A DNA stretch of 64,000 nt, from NCBI GenBank assembly GCA_039970095.1, contig JBDVMP010000106.1, forward strand, positions 1-64,000. Reading direction: 5' to 3'. Position numbers and translations under genes: made by a program. How positions within the stretch are numbered: position 1 is the first letter of the stretch; each line of letters starts with the position of its first letter. Below are positions 55,269 through 64,000 of the stretch, one piece after another. The DNA is from JAMZMI01 sp039970095 (GTDB taxonomy: Bacteria > Bacteroidota > Bacteroidia > Cytophagales > Cyclobacteriaceae). The notes below the pieces were generated by a model. The model did not search any database and was not told the origin of the DNA. It saw nothing but the letters and a program-made list of their open reading frames with translations.

Positions 55269-56243
55269 TCAGTTGGACTGATCCATTTTTTCCTTAATCG
55301 CCTCAGCAAGCTGATAAACCGCCAGCGCATAGAGAGGGCTGTGGTTGTATCTCGTGATCACATAAAAGTTGTTGAGGGTAAACCAATACTCACTTCCGCC
55401 ATCTTCCAGTTCAAACTCCAGCAACGAAACATTGTCACTGATTTCTTTGCCATCTGCGGTAGTGTAGCCCAGACTTTTGTAGGTTTCATACGTCTGTTTT
55501 GGTTTGGTCGATTGTGGCTTCAGTGTTTGAGCATTTGTGGCTTTGTGCCCTGGAAATGCGATAGGTTGTCCATCCTTCCACCTGTGAACGTCCAGATAGT
55601 TGGCTACACTGGCAATGGCATCATCCACATTCATGATGAGATCAGTGCCGCCCTCTCCATCGTAGTTTTTGGCATATGCCAAATAGCTGCTAGGCATAAA
55701 TTGACTGTATCCTATCGCACCCGCATAAGAACCTTTTATGCTGTGGATGTCGAGGTTCTCTTTTTCACACAATTCTATAAACTTTCCTAATTCAGATTTG
55801 AAAAAAGAAGATCGCTTTGGGTAGCCAAATGCAAGTGTGTAAAGAGCATCTAATACCTTATAACTTCCTTTCCGCTGGCCGAAAAATGTCTCTACCCCGA
55901 TGATTGCAAGGATGATTTCCTCCGGTACACCAGATTCCTGACTTACAGCACTGAGTGTAGTTTGGTTTTCATTCCAAAATTGAACTCCTGCCGTGATACG
56001 GTCTTCTTTCATGAAGATATTGCGGTAGCGAGTCCAGGTCATGGTCTTTTCTGCGGGCTTTTCCATTTTGTCAATGATAGACTGCTGGAATTCGGCCTGG
56101 CTCAGGATGTTCTCAATTTCAGAGAGGGGACGCTTTTGCTCGTAGGCAAAGTTTCTGGTAAAGTCCTGAACGGCTTGCTGATCTGCCTGAGAGAAGGAAA
56201 AAAAATGATTGATGAATAGAAAGCCTAGTAGGACGTATCTCAT
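55269..56243 (-). CDS. Lytic murein transglycosylase, MltB family
   Basis: 324 residues from ATG 56243, which directly opens the signal peptide MRYVLLGFLFINHFFSFSQ; an in-frame start 22 codons earlier would bury it. The catalytic glutamate lies in AIIGVETFFGQRKGSY, and GAIGYSQFMPSSYLAYA plus DAIASVANYLDVHRW are standard for the SLT_2/MltB family (GH103). It cleaves peptidoglycan glycan strands to 1,6-anhydro ends in the periplasm for wall growth or machine assembly. The C-terminal part ends with a short beta region seen in soluble relatives. Convergent with the acetyltransferase gene. Confidence 0.9.
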   Translation of the reverse strand: MRYVLLGFLFINHFFSFSQADQQAVQDFTRNFAYEQKRPLSEIENILSQAEFQQSIIDKMEKPAEKTMTWTRYRNIFMKEDRITAGVQFWNENQTTLSAVSQESGVPEEIILAIIGVETFFGQRKGSYKVLDALYTLAFGYPKRSSFFKSELGKFIELCEKENLDIHSIKGSYAGAIGYSQFMPSSYLAYAKNYDGEGGTDLIMNVDDAIASVANYLDVHRWKDGQPIAFPGHKATNAQTLKPQSTKPKQTYETYKSLGYTTADGKEISDNVSLLEFELEDGGSEYWFTLNNFYVITRYNHSPLYALAVYQLAEAIKEKMDQSN

Positions 56244-56333
56244 GAAATGGAAAATGTTTGTGTCAATGGTGAAACTAAGAAGCAAAAATGCAGCCGTAAT
56301 TTGGATCAACCCTTCGCTTTGTGAAAAAGTTAC

Positions 56334-57218
56334 TTATGAAAGTTTCACTGATGTCATACTCAGCGAACCAGCCAGCAGTTTATCGTTGAAGAGCTCCAGA
56401 CAATCCGCTTTGTCCTGCAACCCCAGGCTGTAGATCAGAGGCAGGAAGTGATCGGGCGTAGGTACTGCCAACTGGATGGCCTGACCTTGATTGCGATAGT
56501 CTAGAAGCGGCTGATAGTTGCCGTCAAGTATCCACTGATTTGTTTTTTCATGCGCTTCTATCGCCCAGTCATATCCATAATCCACCTTATTGAAGTTTTT
56601 AAAATCCACCAGACTTAGGTTATGCAAAATATTTCCGCTTCCAATGATCAGCACTCCCTTGTGTCTCAGGGATTTTAGCTGTTTGGCCAACTCATAATGC
56701 CATTCGGGAGCCTTGGTAAAATCAATACTGAGCTGGATGACCGGCACATCAGCGTGTGGGTAAAGGTGCTTGATTACGCTCCAGGCTCCATGGTCCAGCC
56801 CCCACTTTTCATCAAGCTCAACCATTACCGGGTTCAGTAATTTTTTCGTTTCTACCGCCAACTCAGGGTGGCCAGGTGCGGGGTATTGAACCTGAAATAG
56901 CTCCTGAGGAAACCCACCAAAATCGTGAATAGTTGGAGGCATCTGCATGGCGGTGACTTTGGTTCCGCGCGTGTACCAATGCGCCGAAATACAAAGGATG
57001 GCATTTGGCTTGGACAGTGTCCTGGCCACATTTCTAAAACCTGCTACAAATTCGTTTTCTTCTATGGCGTTCATCGGGTTGCCGTGCCCAAGAAAAAGTA
57101 CCGGCATTTTTTCCGAATTGGAAAATGATGAAGCTGCCTTGCTCAAGTCGCTAAGTGATTCCATACTGAATGCAAAAGGTGTAAGGCCTAAGAGTTTTAA
57201 AAAATGCTTTCGCTCCAT
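56334..57218 (-). CDS. ygiD: Extradiol dioxygenase, YgiD/DODA-like (LigB superfamily)
   Basis: 294 residues. Zinc or iron ligands of the family are visible: LFLGHGNPMNAI, CISAHWYT, IGSGNILHNL and the C-terminal PTPDHFLPL. YgiD-type enzymes open catechol-like rings (4,5-DOPA in vitro); the biological substrate in most bacteria is unknown. The N terminus (about 1-30) has RKHFLKLLG and a weakly hydrophobic stretch, which could be a twin-arginine-like export signal but lacks the RR pair, so location is uncertain. It lies 90 bases upstream of the transglycosylase start on the same strand; a shared transcript is possible. Confidence 0.88.
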   Translation of the reverse strand: MERKHFLKLLGLTPFAFSMESLSDLSKAASSFSNSEKMPVLFLGHGNPMNAIEENEFVAGFRNVARTLSKPNAILCISAHWYTRGTKVTAMQMPPTIHDFGGFPQELFQVQYPAPGHPELAVETKKLLNPVMVELDEKWGLDHGAWSVIKHLYPHADVPVIQLSIDFTKAPEWHYELAKQLKSLRHKGVLIIGSGNILHNLSLVDFKNFNKVDYGYDWAIEAHEKTNQWILDGNYQPLLDYRNQGQAIQLAVPTPDHFLPLIYSLGLQDKADCLELFNDKLLAGSLSMTSVKLS

Positions 57219-57286
57219 CCTAAACTGAAGTTACGATTGGTTGGTTCGCCATGAACAAATTTAACCAAACAGGGGCTTAGTTGTTC

Positions 57287-59698
57287 CTAGGGTGTCTCTG
57301 ACGATACCTCAAAAGTCTTAGTCAGGTGGATGGTTTTGCCTGATTCGGTAATCCCCTCAATTGTGATGTAAAAGGTGTTTTGTACGTCAGAGGTATAGAA
57401 AAGGACTTCTGTTGATTTTTCGGCTTCTAATTTTACGTTTGGCTGCCAGTGGAGCAGATGCCTTAGGTCAGGGAGTCTTCGCAGGTTTTGGTAGTCGGAC
57501 ATGTAGTCGGGCGACTTGAACGTTCGGGTATGAGAAATTCCTTCCACTATTGTGGCATTGGATGCTCGGAGCATTGGATTTTCATCGCTAAAAATGTCTT
57601 TGGTGGTGACTGACACGAACCCATGAAAGCGGTGATCGGAAATGTCGTACTGACCCGTGTAGATTCCTGTGTGGTCTATTTTGGAGTAATCTAGTCCAAA
57701 CATAAGCTCATCGTCGAAGATGGGAACGCCATTGAGTACACATGTGGCAGGCAAGTCATTGAAAATTGCGGGCCTTCTTTTTACTTCAGGCATGGGCTCA
57801 TATTGATAGACAAAGATGTGGTCGGCACCTTTCCAACGCTTGATTTTGGCCGATGGAGCCAGCTCATCCATCATTTCTTTCAGACCTGTCAGCTGTATGA
57901 ATTCATCCGTATCTATCGTATGGTCAGGATTGGTCATGGAGTTGAGAGGGTAATTTGGAGACAAGACTTGCTCGGGATTTGAGAATAACTCCGGAGCGTA
58001 GATTCTGTAGTTTTTGAGGATTTTATCATCCTTTTTCTTGAGTTCAAAATGCTCGTATAAAACGTCCGGGAAACTTGCTTTTGCAGTGTTTGAAAACGTA
58101 ATTTCAAAATCATCAGATTTATCAAGATCAATGAGTCTGTAACCTTCCATAGCAGGCTCGTCAAGGATAGTCACAAATGCCAGTGATTTGCCGCTGATAC
58201 CATCAAGAGGGAATGCAAATTCGGCTTGATTTCCTAGTTTTTGAAAAGTGAGGTTCGGATGTTCGTCTAATATTGAGAAAATCACTGAGGTGTCTTTTAC
58301 AGGTTCATTTGTTTCCTTGTGGATGAGTTTGCCACGGAATAGCACTCCATATTTCTCATAGGGGTATTTCAACTTTGTGTTTTTCTCATCAAGTACATCC
58401 TTCCATAAAAATCGATCCCATGATGATGTGAGCATCAGGTTTTCGAGGGCAGTTTGTGCGCTATCTGTGCCAGCAAAACAAAAACTTGCCTCCTCGGCGC
58501 TCACACCTAATTCAGAACTTATCTGCAAATAATTGTCAATGTTCATGCGGCCTAGCTGAGGGCGATCGTGAACGGAAATGGAAACATTTGCTTCTTCAGC
58601 CACCTGTAAATTGAGCTGGATAGCCACTTTTGATTTTTTGGCATAGACAGGTTGTAGGCTGCTGATAGATACGGTGGGTTTTTGTGTGTCCGAGACAAAG
58701 ACCAGTCTGCCAGCTACTGCGGCACCTGCCTGGTCGAATATTGTCAGCTGGTTTACGCCTGGTGCCAACTTGTTCTTTGGTATGGTGATGATATTTTTTG
58801 TAGCTCCTACGCCAGCAGCGGCAAAGGTGACCTCTCCGCGGCAGTGCGATATAAGCGATATGGATTTGTTGGATCTTGCATAGTCCTTCGACATGGCTAT
58901 ACTCACGTTTGTGTTGCCTTGCCGGTCGGTGTTTACGTTCAGACTGATTCCCTGCTTACGCGTTTGCGGAAGATCCAACTTTACTGTCTGGTCGTTCTGG
59001 GTGAAAACTAAGTGGTAATTCCTTCTCGGCTTAGGTAAAATTGTGAAGCTACCTCGCCCAAATTTAAATGTAGATATGGCCTGTATGGTGTCACCTTTAT
59101 CGTTGAGTATGTGACCTTTTGGGTTGATCGGTTCTCCTGAATTGTCGGTTGCTATGAATCCGACTTTGTTTTCAATAGATTCTAAAATAGTGCCACCTTC
59201 AGGGAAAAATGCAATATTGATTCCGATAGCGTTTTTGTCTTCTTCAGTCTTTTTTGCCATTTGGTTGACAACATAGAGTGGCTTTTTGTAAATGTAGTCT
59301 TGGCCAAAATTTTTCATCCATTTCGTATATGCGACCAAATGATACACGCCAGTAGATAGCGTGTCGCTCAGCAAAATATCTGCATTGCCACGACCATCCC
59401 GTGTCTGAATTTTTTTACTGGCTAGTTCCGTGCCACTGCTGCTAAACAATTTGACATGTACAATCTGACTTAGCAGGGAAGGGGCGTGTGTTTGCACATC
59501 GAGCAGGGAAGTACTAAACCATATCACATCACCGGCATAGTAAATATCAGAATCGGTCTGTACATATACTTTTTCCTGATAATTCCTCTGAGTGAAATTT
59601 CTGAGTTTGCTCAGGATCTCCTGTATGGTGCCTTGCTGTATGAAACCAAAAGCCATAGAGATGAAGGTGATTAAAAGAAGTAACTGTAGTTTTCTCAT
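57287..59698 (-). CDS. Exported MG2-domain protein with plug-like C-terminal region
   Basis: 803 residues. Signal peptide about 1-22. An alpha-2-macroglobulin MG2-like domain begins at about 40 (EKVYVQTDSDIYYAGDVIWF) and further Ig-like beta domains continue to about 600. Toward the C terminus VLNGVPIFDDELMFGLDYSK and FHGFVSVTTKD resemble the plug strands of SusC-type receptors, where a cross-link to the barrel family could exist. This group is common in Bacteroidota, often near TonB receptors, and its function is not established. It lies one base after the second DUF4249 gene and ends the operon that starts with the TonB receptor. Exported to the periplasm or outer membrane; probably a partner of the receptor. 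Confidence 0.82.
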   Translation of the reverse strand: MRKLQLLLLITFISMAFGFIQQGTIQEILSKLRNFTQRNYQEKVYVQTDSDIYYAGDVIWFSTSLLDVQTHAPSLLSQIVHVKLFSSSGTELASKKIQTRDGRGNADILLSDTLSTGVYHLVAYTKWMKNFGQDYIYKKPLYVVNQMAKKTEEDKNAIGINIAFFPEGGTILESIENKVGFIATDNSGEPINPKGHILNDKGDTIQAISTFKFGRGSFTILPKPRRNYHLVFTQNDQTVKLDLPQTRKQGISLNVNTDRQGNTNVSIAMSKDYARSNKSISLISHCRGEVTFAAAGVGATKNIITIPKNKLAPGVNQLTIFDQAGAAVAGRLVFVSDTQKPTVSISSLQPVYAKKSKVAIQLNLQVAEEANVSISVHDRPQLGRMNIDNYLQISSELGVSAEEASFCFAGTDSAQTALENLMLTSSWDRFLWKDVLDEKNTKLKYPYEKYGVLFRGKLIHKETNEPVKDTSVIFSILDEHPNLTFQKLGNQAEFAFPLDGISGKSLAFVTILDEPAMEGYRLIDLDKSDDFEITFSNTAKASFPDVLYEHFELKKKDDKILKNYRIYAPELFSNPEQVLSPNYPLNSMTNPDHTIDTDEFIQLTGLKEMMDELAPSAKIKRWKGADHIFVYQYEPMPEVKRRPAIFNDLPATCVLNGVPIFDDELMFGLDYSKIDHTGIYTGQYDISDHRFHGFVSVTTKDIFSDENPMLRASNATIVEGISHTRTFKSPDYMSDYQNLRRLPDLRHLLHWQPNVKLEAEKSTEVLFYTSDVQNTFYITIEGITESGKTIHLTKTFEVSSETP

Positions 59699-59699
59699 A

Positions 59700-60725
59700 T
59701 TAGTCTGGCCAGTATGAAGGTTTTATGCGTGTGCTGGTGGTATAGTACAAAGAGCAGTCTTCGCACCAAACCGGATCAATCGGTGGAGTGTAAGGGAGGC
59801 ACTGTACCGTGACAAAAGTCGGTGCGACTTCAAAGTCAGTGGGCCGTATAAATATACGTTGTTTTCTTTCAGACGATGCTTCGAAAAAGCCCGGAACAGG
59901 CGTGTTGTCAGGTTGAAAGGTTAGGTTTCCGACTATCTGGGCGGGAGTAGAATCAAAAATAGATCCTACCAGGTTTTGCTGATCGTCTATTTGCTTCCAA
60001 TACTCATAGGTGTCTTCATTGAGTCCAAGCTGTGTTACTTCACAGCTGTAGCCATAAAAGAATTTTTTGTGGCGATTAAAAAAACAGATATTCTGTGATA
60101 CTATATCTGATTCTTTGCTCACACTTTTGCCGATAGCAAAATAAGATTCCAGGTAGTCTGGCACATAGCAGGGTGTTTCTGTGGAGTCTAGAGGAGCAAT
60201 AGCTATATATGTGCCTGAAATAGTCCAGCGGTAATATTGAGATGTGGTGTCGCTATTGATGTAGGTGTTGATGTTGACACCATATTGTGGTGCGCTATTG
60301 CCGTCCTGATCGATATAATATTGGCGAGCTTCTTCTTTTGATAGTGTCCCTTTTGCTGATTTTATTTTTAGCAATTGTGGAGTTGATATTATCTGTCTTT
60401 GATCGGGGAGCTCAATTTCCATGTGGTATATATTTTCACTTTGGCCTATACGCATACCCCTATAAAGCCCTGCTTCGACTTCTGTCAACGTTTCAAAAAC
60501 CTCACTATTTTCGAATATCGTAATGGTTGCCCCGGAGATACCTATAACTTTTCTGCGATCATCGTAAAGTTGGACTGGCTTTTCTAGAGACACTTCTGCG
60601 GGAGTCTCATCGGTAATTATTCCAGCAACGGCTATACCTGACGTATCAACCAAATCGGGTGGATTGAAACGTTCGATACAACCTGTCAGAAAAGCTATCC
60701 ATATGGTAGAGCAGATGTACTTCAT
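59700..60725 (-). CDS. DUF4249 lipoprotein, second copy
   Basis: 341 residues. Lipobox LTGC at about residue 16 and then ERFNP. DUF4249 beta-rich architecture: VAGIITDETPAEVSL, the ISGATITIFEN carboxypeptidase-regulatory-like strand, and a C-terminal part with several cysteines (VWCEDCSLYY). It overlaps the first copy by four bases (ATGA) and is related to it along the whole length. DUF4249 proteins nearly always sit next to TonB receptors and are likely surface lipoproteins of that uptake system; ligand unknown. Confidence 0.88.
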   Translation of the reverse strand: MKYICSTIWIAFLTGCIERFNPPDLVDTSGIAVAGIITDETPAEVSLEKPVQLYDDRRKVIGISGATITIFENSEVFETLTEVEAGLYRGMRIGQSENIYHMEIELPDQRQIISTPQLLKIKSAKGTLSKEEARQYYIDQDGNSAPQYGVNINTYINSDTTSQYYRWTISGTYIAIAPLDSTETPCYVPDYLESYFAIGKSVSKESDIVSQNICFFNRHKKFFYGYSCEVTQLGLNEDTYEYWKQIDDQQNLVGSIFDSTPAQIVGNLTFQPDNTPVPGFFEASSERKQRIFIRPTDFEVAPTFVTVQCLPYTPPIDPVWCEDCSLYYTTSTRIKPSYWPD

Positions 60726-61732
60726 TCAGGCCAGTATGAAGGTTTTGTCTCGGAGCTGTTGTAGAGAAAAAGACAGTTGCTACACCATAAAGGTGCTTCA
60801 GGACTGGCGCAATTGGCGGCTATGAAAACCGGGGTTTCCTGAAAGTCAGTAGGGTAAATGAATAGTCGCTCAATGCGCATGGAAGAAGCTTCGAAAAAGC
60901 CAGGTACGTATGATTCGGAATCTTTGAATTTCACATTTCCAATAATTTGTGCCGGCGGGGAGTCAAAAAGTGACCCTACATTGTTTCTTTGATCATCAAT
61001 CTTTTTCCAGTAATCGTAGCTCTCGGTATTCATAGCAAATTGGGATACTGTGGCGCTGTAACCCAGGATAAATTTTTCGCCGCTTTCCAGGAATCGCAGG
61101 TTTTTGGAGATGATGTCGCGGCTGGAGGAAACACTCGTACCCAGGGCAAATTGAGCGGCTGCCGTATCAACTACATAGCAAAATTGGTTTTCATTGTTTG
61201 GTGTGTTGAACTTGTAAGTGCCACTGGCAACCCAGCGGTAATATTGAGAAATTGTGTCTGTGTTCACATTTACATTCAGATTCAATCCGAGAATGGGGGT
61301 TTCTAGACCGTCCTGATCCAGTTCATATTGCACGGCTTCTCCTATTGACAGCTGGCCATGGCCGGACTTGGGCTTCATGATCTGAGGCTCAGATATGACA
61401 GACTCAGAATCTGGAATGTCCGCCTCAATGTGATAGATGTTTCCGGGTTTGCCTTTGTAGCTGCCTTCATAAAATACCTGTATGTTTTCAGCAAGTGTTT
61501 CTACAAGGTTTCCGTTTTCGTAAAGCCTAATTTCTGCCCCTGATATTCGGATTACTTTTCTTCTGTCGTCATCAATTTTCACAGTTCTTTCTATTCTTAC
61601 CACCGCAGGGTTTTCGTCTGTAATAATGCCAGTCACAGCGATCCCCGATGTGTCTAGATTGGTGTTTGGCTCGAATCGATCCACGCAAGAAGCCAATATC
61701 AGAATGAGTATTATGAGATTGCTACGCTTCAT
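60722..61732 (-). CDS. DUF4249 lipoprotein, first copy
   Basis: 336 residues. Lipobox LASC at about residue 16. Same plan as the second copy: VTGIITDENPAVVRIER, ISGAEIRLYENGN, long middle with QYYRWVASGTYKF, and a final pair of cysteines (LWCSNCLF) before the shared KPSYWPE end. The start is one base after the TonB receptor stop. The tandem duplication implies either two ligands or a hetero-oligomeric lid for the receptor (inference). Confidence 0.88.
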   Translation of the reverse strand: MKRSNLIILILILASCVDRFEPNTNLDTSGIAVTGIITDENPAVVRIERTVKIDDDRRKVIRISGAEIRLYENGNLVETLAENIQVFYEGSYKGKPGNIYHIEADIPDSESVISEPQIMKPKSGHGQLSIGEAVQYELDQDGLETPILGLNLNVNVNTDTISQYYRWVASGTYKFNTPNNENQFCYVVDTAAAQFALGTSVSSSRDIISKNLRFLESGEKFILGYSATVSQFAMNTESYDYWKKIDDQRNNVGSLFDSPPAQIIGNVKFKDSESYVPGFFEASSMRIERLFIYPTDFQETPVFIAANCASPEAPLWCSNCLFLYNSSETKPSYWPE

Positions 61733-61733
61733 C

Positions 61734-64000
61734 TTAAAACTTAATTATTGCGGTGACTGAGGGGATAGGTTCCGCCAATATGGAGAGCTTTTTTCCGGCT
61801 ATCTGGTTGTCCTCACGCTGGAAATATATGGAGTAAGCATTTTTGCGTCCATAGACATTGTACACAGAGAAAACCCAATCAATGTCCCATTTCTTATTCA
61901 CTTTCAAGCTGGCGCCTTTCCAGTTTAGCGAAAGGTCAAGCCGGTGATAGTCCGGGATCCGATATTCGTTTCTATCCGAAAAGATTGCCACGGGAACACT
62001 GCCATTGTAATACACCGTCTCGGGATAGGTGATGGGTCTGCCTGAGGTATAAACCCAGTTGAACGAGATACTTAATAGTCTCCGCCACTTGTAGTCGCCA
62101 AATACAGATAACGCGTGAGGCCTGTCATTATCTGACCTGTAGACTGCCCCACGGTTGATTTGTTCCTCTGGTATGCTGCTGGCCATTTTATTTAGAGATC
62201 GGGAATAGGTGTAGGCAAACCAGCCCGAAAGTTTTCCGAAATTCCTGGATAGCTGAAGTTCCAGCCCATATGATTTTCCTTTTCCGGATACCAGGTCGCG
62301 TTCCAAATGAGGGTTTGTCAGGAGCTGGGCACCATTTCGGTAGTCGGGAAGGTTGTTGATTTTACGGTAGAAAACCTCCGCGCTAAGTTCCAGCCCTTTA
62401 TTTCGATACTCTTTGAAAATACCGAGAGCGGCCTGATCAGCAATCTGTGGTTTGAGGTACCTGTTGCTTGTCTTCCAGATGCTGAGGGGCGAAACTGACG
62501 CACTGCTGGAGATCAGGTGTAGGTATTGCCGGGATCGGCCTACGTTGAATTTGATAGACGTATTGTTGTTGAGGTCATAGTTCACAAAAAGCCTGGGCTC
62601 CAGCCCTCCAAACGCGTTTATAATTTCATTTTTGCCATATTTGGTAGAATCTGTAAGTGTTTCAAAACGCCTCGCTTCGCCTTTCTGATATGTGTATTCT
62701 GTACCAGGTCCCAGCTGGAAAAAAGTTGAGTAACGCAAACCAAACCCGATTGATGTTTTATCATTTAGTTGATACTCATTGCCCAGAAAGAGTGCCGTTT
62801 CCAGCGCTCGCTCCTTTTCAATTTGCATGAAGCTGGTATCGGTTGGGTTGGCGTTTGTGACACCACCAGGATTGATTTTATGCCAGTTGGATTCTATTCC
62901 GGCCGTGATGGTATGGTTTTCCAGATTGAAAAGAGAGATGTTTCCTTTCGCTGAAATAGTCGATATTTTGGTTTTGATCGACTCGCTCGAAAGAGAATCT
63001 GCTGCCTGTATGTTCGAATTGTAGCCACTGTAAGAAATGTTGAAATTGGCAATGACCTCATCAGAAAAAGTGTGTTTCCAGTTAGAAGACAAAAGCTTAT
63101 TTCCGTAATTGATGTCATCACCGGTAGGAAGGGTGAAATCATCCTCACTTATGAGCCCGTTGATGTTGAACACGTTTTTGTCAGACAAGTCATAGGTGAT
63201 TTTGGCATTGGTGTCATAAAAGCTGGCCCGGCTATCTCTCACGTCAAAGTTTTCCAGATTGGAGAGATAGTGGTTTACATAGCTTATTCGACCGCCTGCT
63301 ACCATACTCAGCTTGTCAGAAAAGGGAGCTTCCAGGTGCAATCGACTCGACATCAAGCCAATACCGGCCTCTCCTTCCAGTTCCTCACCAGCGCCATCCT
63401 TGACATTGATATCCATTACTGATGACACCCGGCCACCGTACTGAATGGGCATGGTGCCTTTATAAATCACGCTATTCTCGACCACACCAGGGTTGAAGAT
63501 GGAAAACAGTCCAAACAAATGCGAAGAGTTATATAGAGGTGCATTTTCTACCAGGATCAAGTTTTGACCGGCATTGCCACCACGCACGGAGTATCCATTG
63601 GCGGCTTCTCCTGTTGAAGTTACACCGGGGAGCAGTTCTACCACTTTTATTACATCTTTTTCACCCATCAGGGTAGGCACATATTCTATGCTCTCCATCT
63701 CCACCACATTGCGGCTCATTTGCCCTTGGGTTACGCTGGCTTCTTCCTTGAGTCCCATTACCACTACTTCGTTTAGCGTACTGGTGGCGCTCACAAGCGT
63801 CCGGTCTATGTTGCCATCCGACTGCAAAATCACCGTAAAAACATCAGGGTGATATCCCAGGCTTTTGATTTCGATTTCGTGCTCTCCGGCAGGCAGTGTG
63901 AGTTCAAAGCCTCCATTAGTATCAGTTGTGGTTCCAGCGCCAATTTTCTTTACCAGTACAGTGGCGCCTACCAGGGCAGAACTGTCTTGTGTATCGGATA
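61734..64000 (-). CDS. TonB-dependent receptor (5' end outside window)
   Basis: About 755 residues are visible, open through the right edge of the window, so the signal peptide is missing. The visible start is a carboxypeptidase-regulatory-like domain (VGATVLVKKIGAGTTTDTNG and EHEIEIKSLGYHPDVFTVIL). A linker with STLNEVVVMG follows, then the plug with YSVRGGNAGQNLILVENAPL and IYKGTMPIQYGGRVSSVMD. The barrel fills the rest and ends in KF. It belongs to the TonB receptors that pair with DUF4249 lipoproteins rather than with SusD. Together with the three downstream genes it forms an uptake system; the nutrient is unknown. A GTG at 63833 is not the start, since the regulatory domain continues upstream. 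Confidence 0.93.
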   Translation of the reverse strand, partial: SDTQDSSALVGATVLVKKIGAGTTTDTNGGFELTLPAGEHEIEIKSLGYHPDVFTVILQSDGNIDRTLVSATSTLNEVVVMGLKEEASVTQGQMSRNVVEMESIEYVPTLMGEKDVIKVVELLPGVTSTGEAANGYSVRGGNAGQNLILVENAPLYNSSHLFGLFSIFNPGVVENSVIYKGTMPIQYGGRVSSVMDINVKDGAGEELEGEAGIGLMSSRLHLEAPFSDKLSMVAGGRISYVNHYLSNLENFDVRDSRASFYDTNAKITYDLSDKNVFNINGLISEDDFTLPTGDDINYGNKLLSSNWKHTFSDEVIANFNISYSGYNSNIQAADSLSSESIKTKISTISAKGNISLFNLENHTITAGIESNWHKINPGGVTNANPTDTSFMQIEKERALETALFLGNEYQLNDKTSIGFGLRYSTFFQLGPGTEYTYQKGEARRFETLTDSTKYGKNEIINAFGGLEPRLFVNYDLNNNTSIKFNVGRSRQYLHLISSSASVSPLSIWKTSNRYLKPQIADQAALGIFKEYRNKGLELSAEVFYRKINNLPDYRNGAQLLTNPHLERDLVSGKGKSYGLELQLSRNFGKLSGWFAYTYSRSLNKMASSIPEEQINRGAVYRSDNDRPHALSVFGDYKWRRLLSISFNWVYTSGRPITYPETVYYNGSVPVAIFSDRNEYRIPDYHRLDLSLNWKGASLKVNKKWDIDWVFSVYNVYGRKNAYSIYFQREDNQIAGKKLSILAEPIPSVTAIIKF

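Noticed and set aside
55244..56309. Longer start for the transglycosylase at 56309 and for the sensor kinase at 54343
   Set aside because: Both extensions would bury good signal peptides that begin exactly at the internal ATG codons.

Overview
The window reads as Bacteroidota DNA, most like a gliding or marine Cytophagales-type organism (lineage is inference). The markers are proteins with type IX secretion (T9SS) C-terminal sorting domains, a SusC/SusD pair, DUF4249 lipoproteins beside a TonB-dependent receptor, LytS/LytTR signalling, and a promoter of the Bacteroidetes form (TTTG, about 19 bases, TAnnTTTG) in front of gapA. No tRNA, rRNA, CRISPR array, phage or complete insertion sequence was seen.

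Layout. 1-8.9 kb: three large secreted T9SS proteins on the + strand, two with right-handed beta-helix cores. They share a repeated module of about 210 residues. 8.9-17.5 kb: an AraC regulator diverges from an L-rhamnose operon made of a fused rhamnulose-1-phosphate aldolase/lactaldehyde dehydrogenase, the isomerase, the kinase, an FMN lactate dehydrogenase, an NCS1-type permease and a 55-residue two-helix membrane protein. Together these would carry L-rhamnose to dihydroxyacetone phosphate and pyruvate. 18.1-24.7 kb: a heavy-metal RND efflux operon (CzcCBA type) with two extra histidine-rich proteins. 24.9-28.5 kb: a LacI regulator diverges from an altronate-dehydratase-family enzyme and an SDR resembling L-fucose dehydrogenases, so this is probably a second deoxysugar or sugar-acid route. 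28.8-30.6 kb: an isolated 602-residue protein, possibly a divergent FMN TIM barrel with a cysteine-rich extension. 30.9-31.9 kb: gapA. 32.2-39.1 kb: an unrecognised protein diverging from susC, susD and a Calx-beta lipoprotein. 39.2-46.0 kb: an operon of aminotransferase, dicarboxylate/amino-acid symporter, S41-like protein and VPS10/BNR protein. 46.2-47.3 kb: a small lipoprotein and three copies of a dispersed palindromic-ended repeat; a fourth copy lies after gapA. 47.4-54.3 kb (- strand): a sensor kinase and LytTR regulator upstream of a 1364-residue adhesin-like T9SS protein with ten tandem domains. Both transcription units are preceded by paired LytTR-like sites 21 bp apart. 54.8-57.2 kb: a GNAT acetyltransferase, an MltB-like transglycosylase and a YgiD-type dioxygenase. 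57.3-64 kb (- strand): a tight operon of a TonB receptor (running off the window), two DUF4249 lipoproteins and an MG2-domain protein.

The sugar loci fit one theme: secreted beta-helix enzymes release deoxysugars (rhamnose, perhaps fucose) from a polysaccharide and the adjacent operons burn them. The observations most worth checking are the LytTR site pairs, the shared secreted module, the permease with its overlapping small protein, and the 602-residue orphan.
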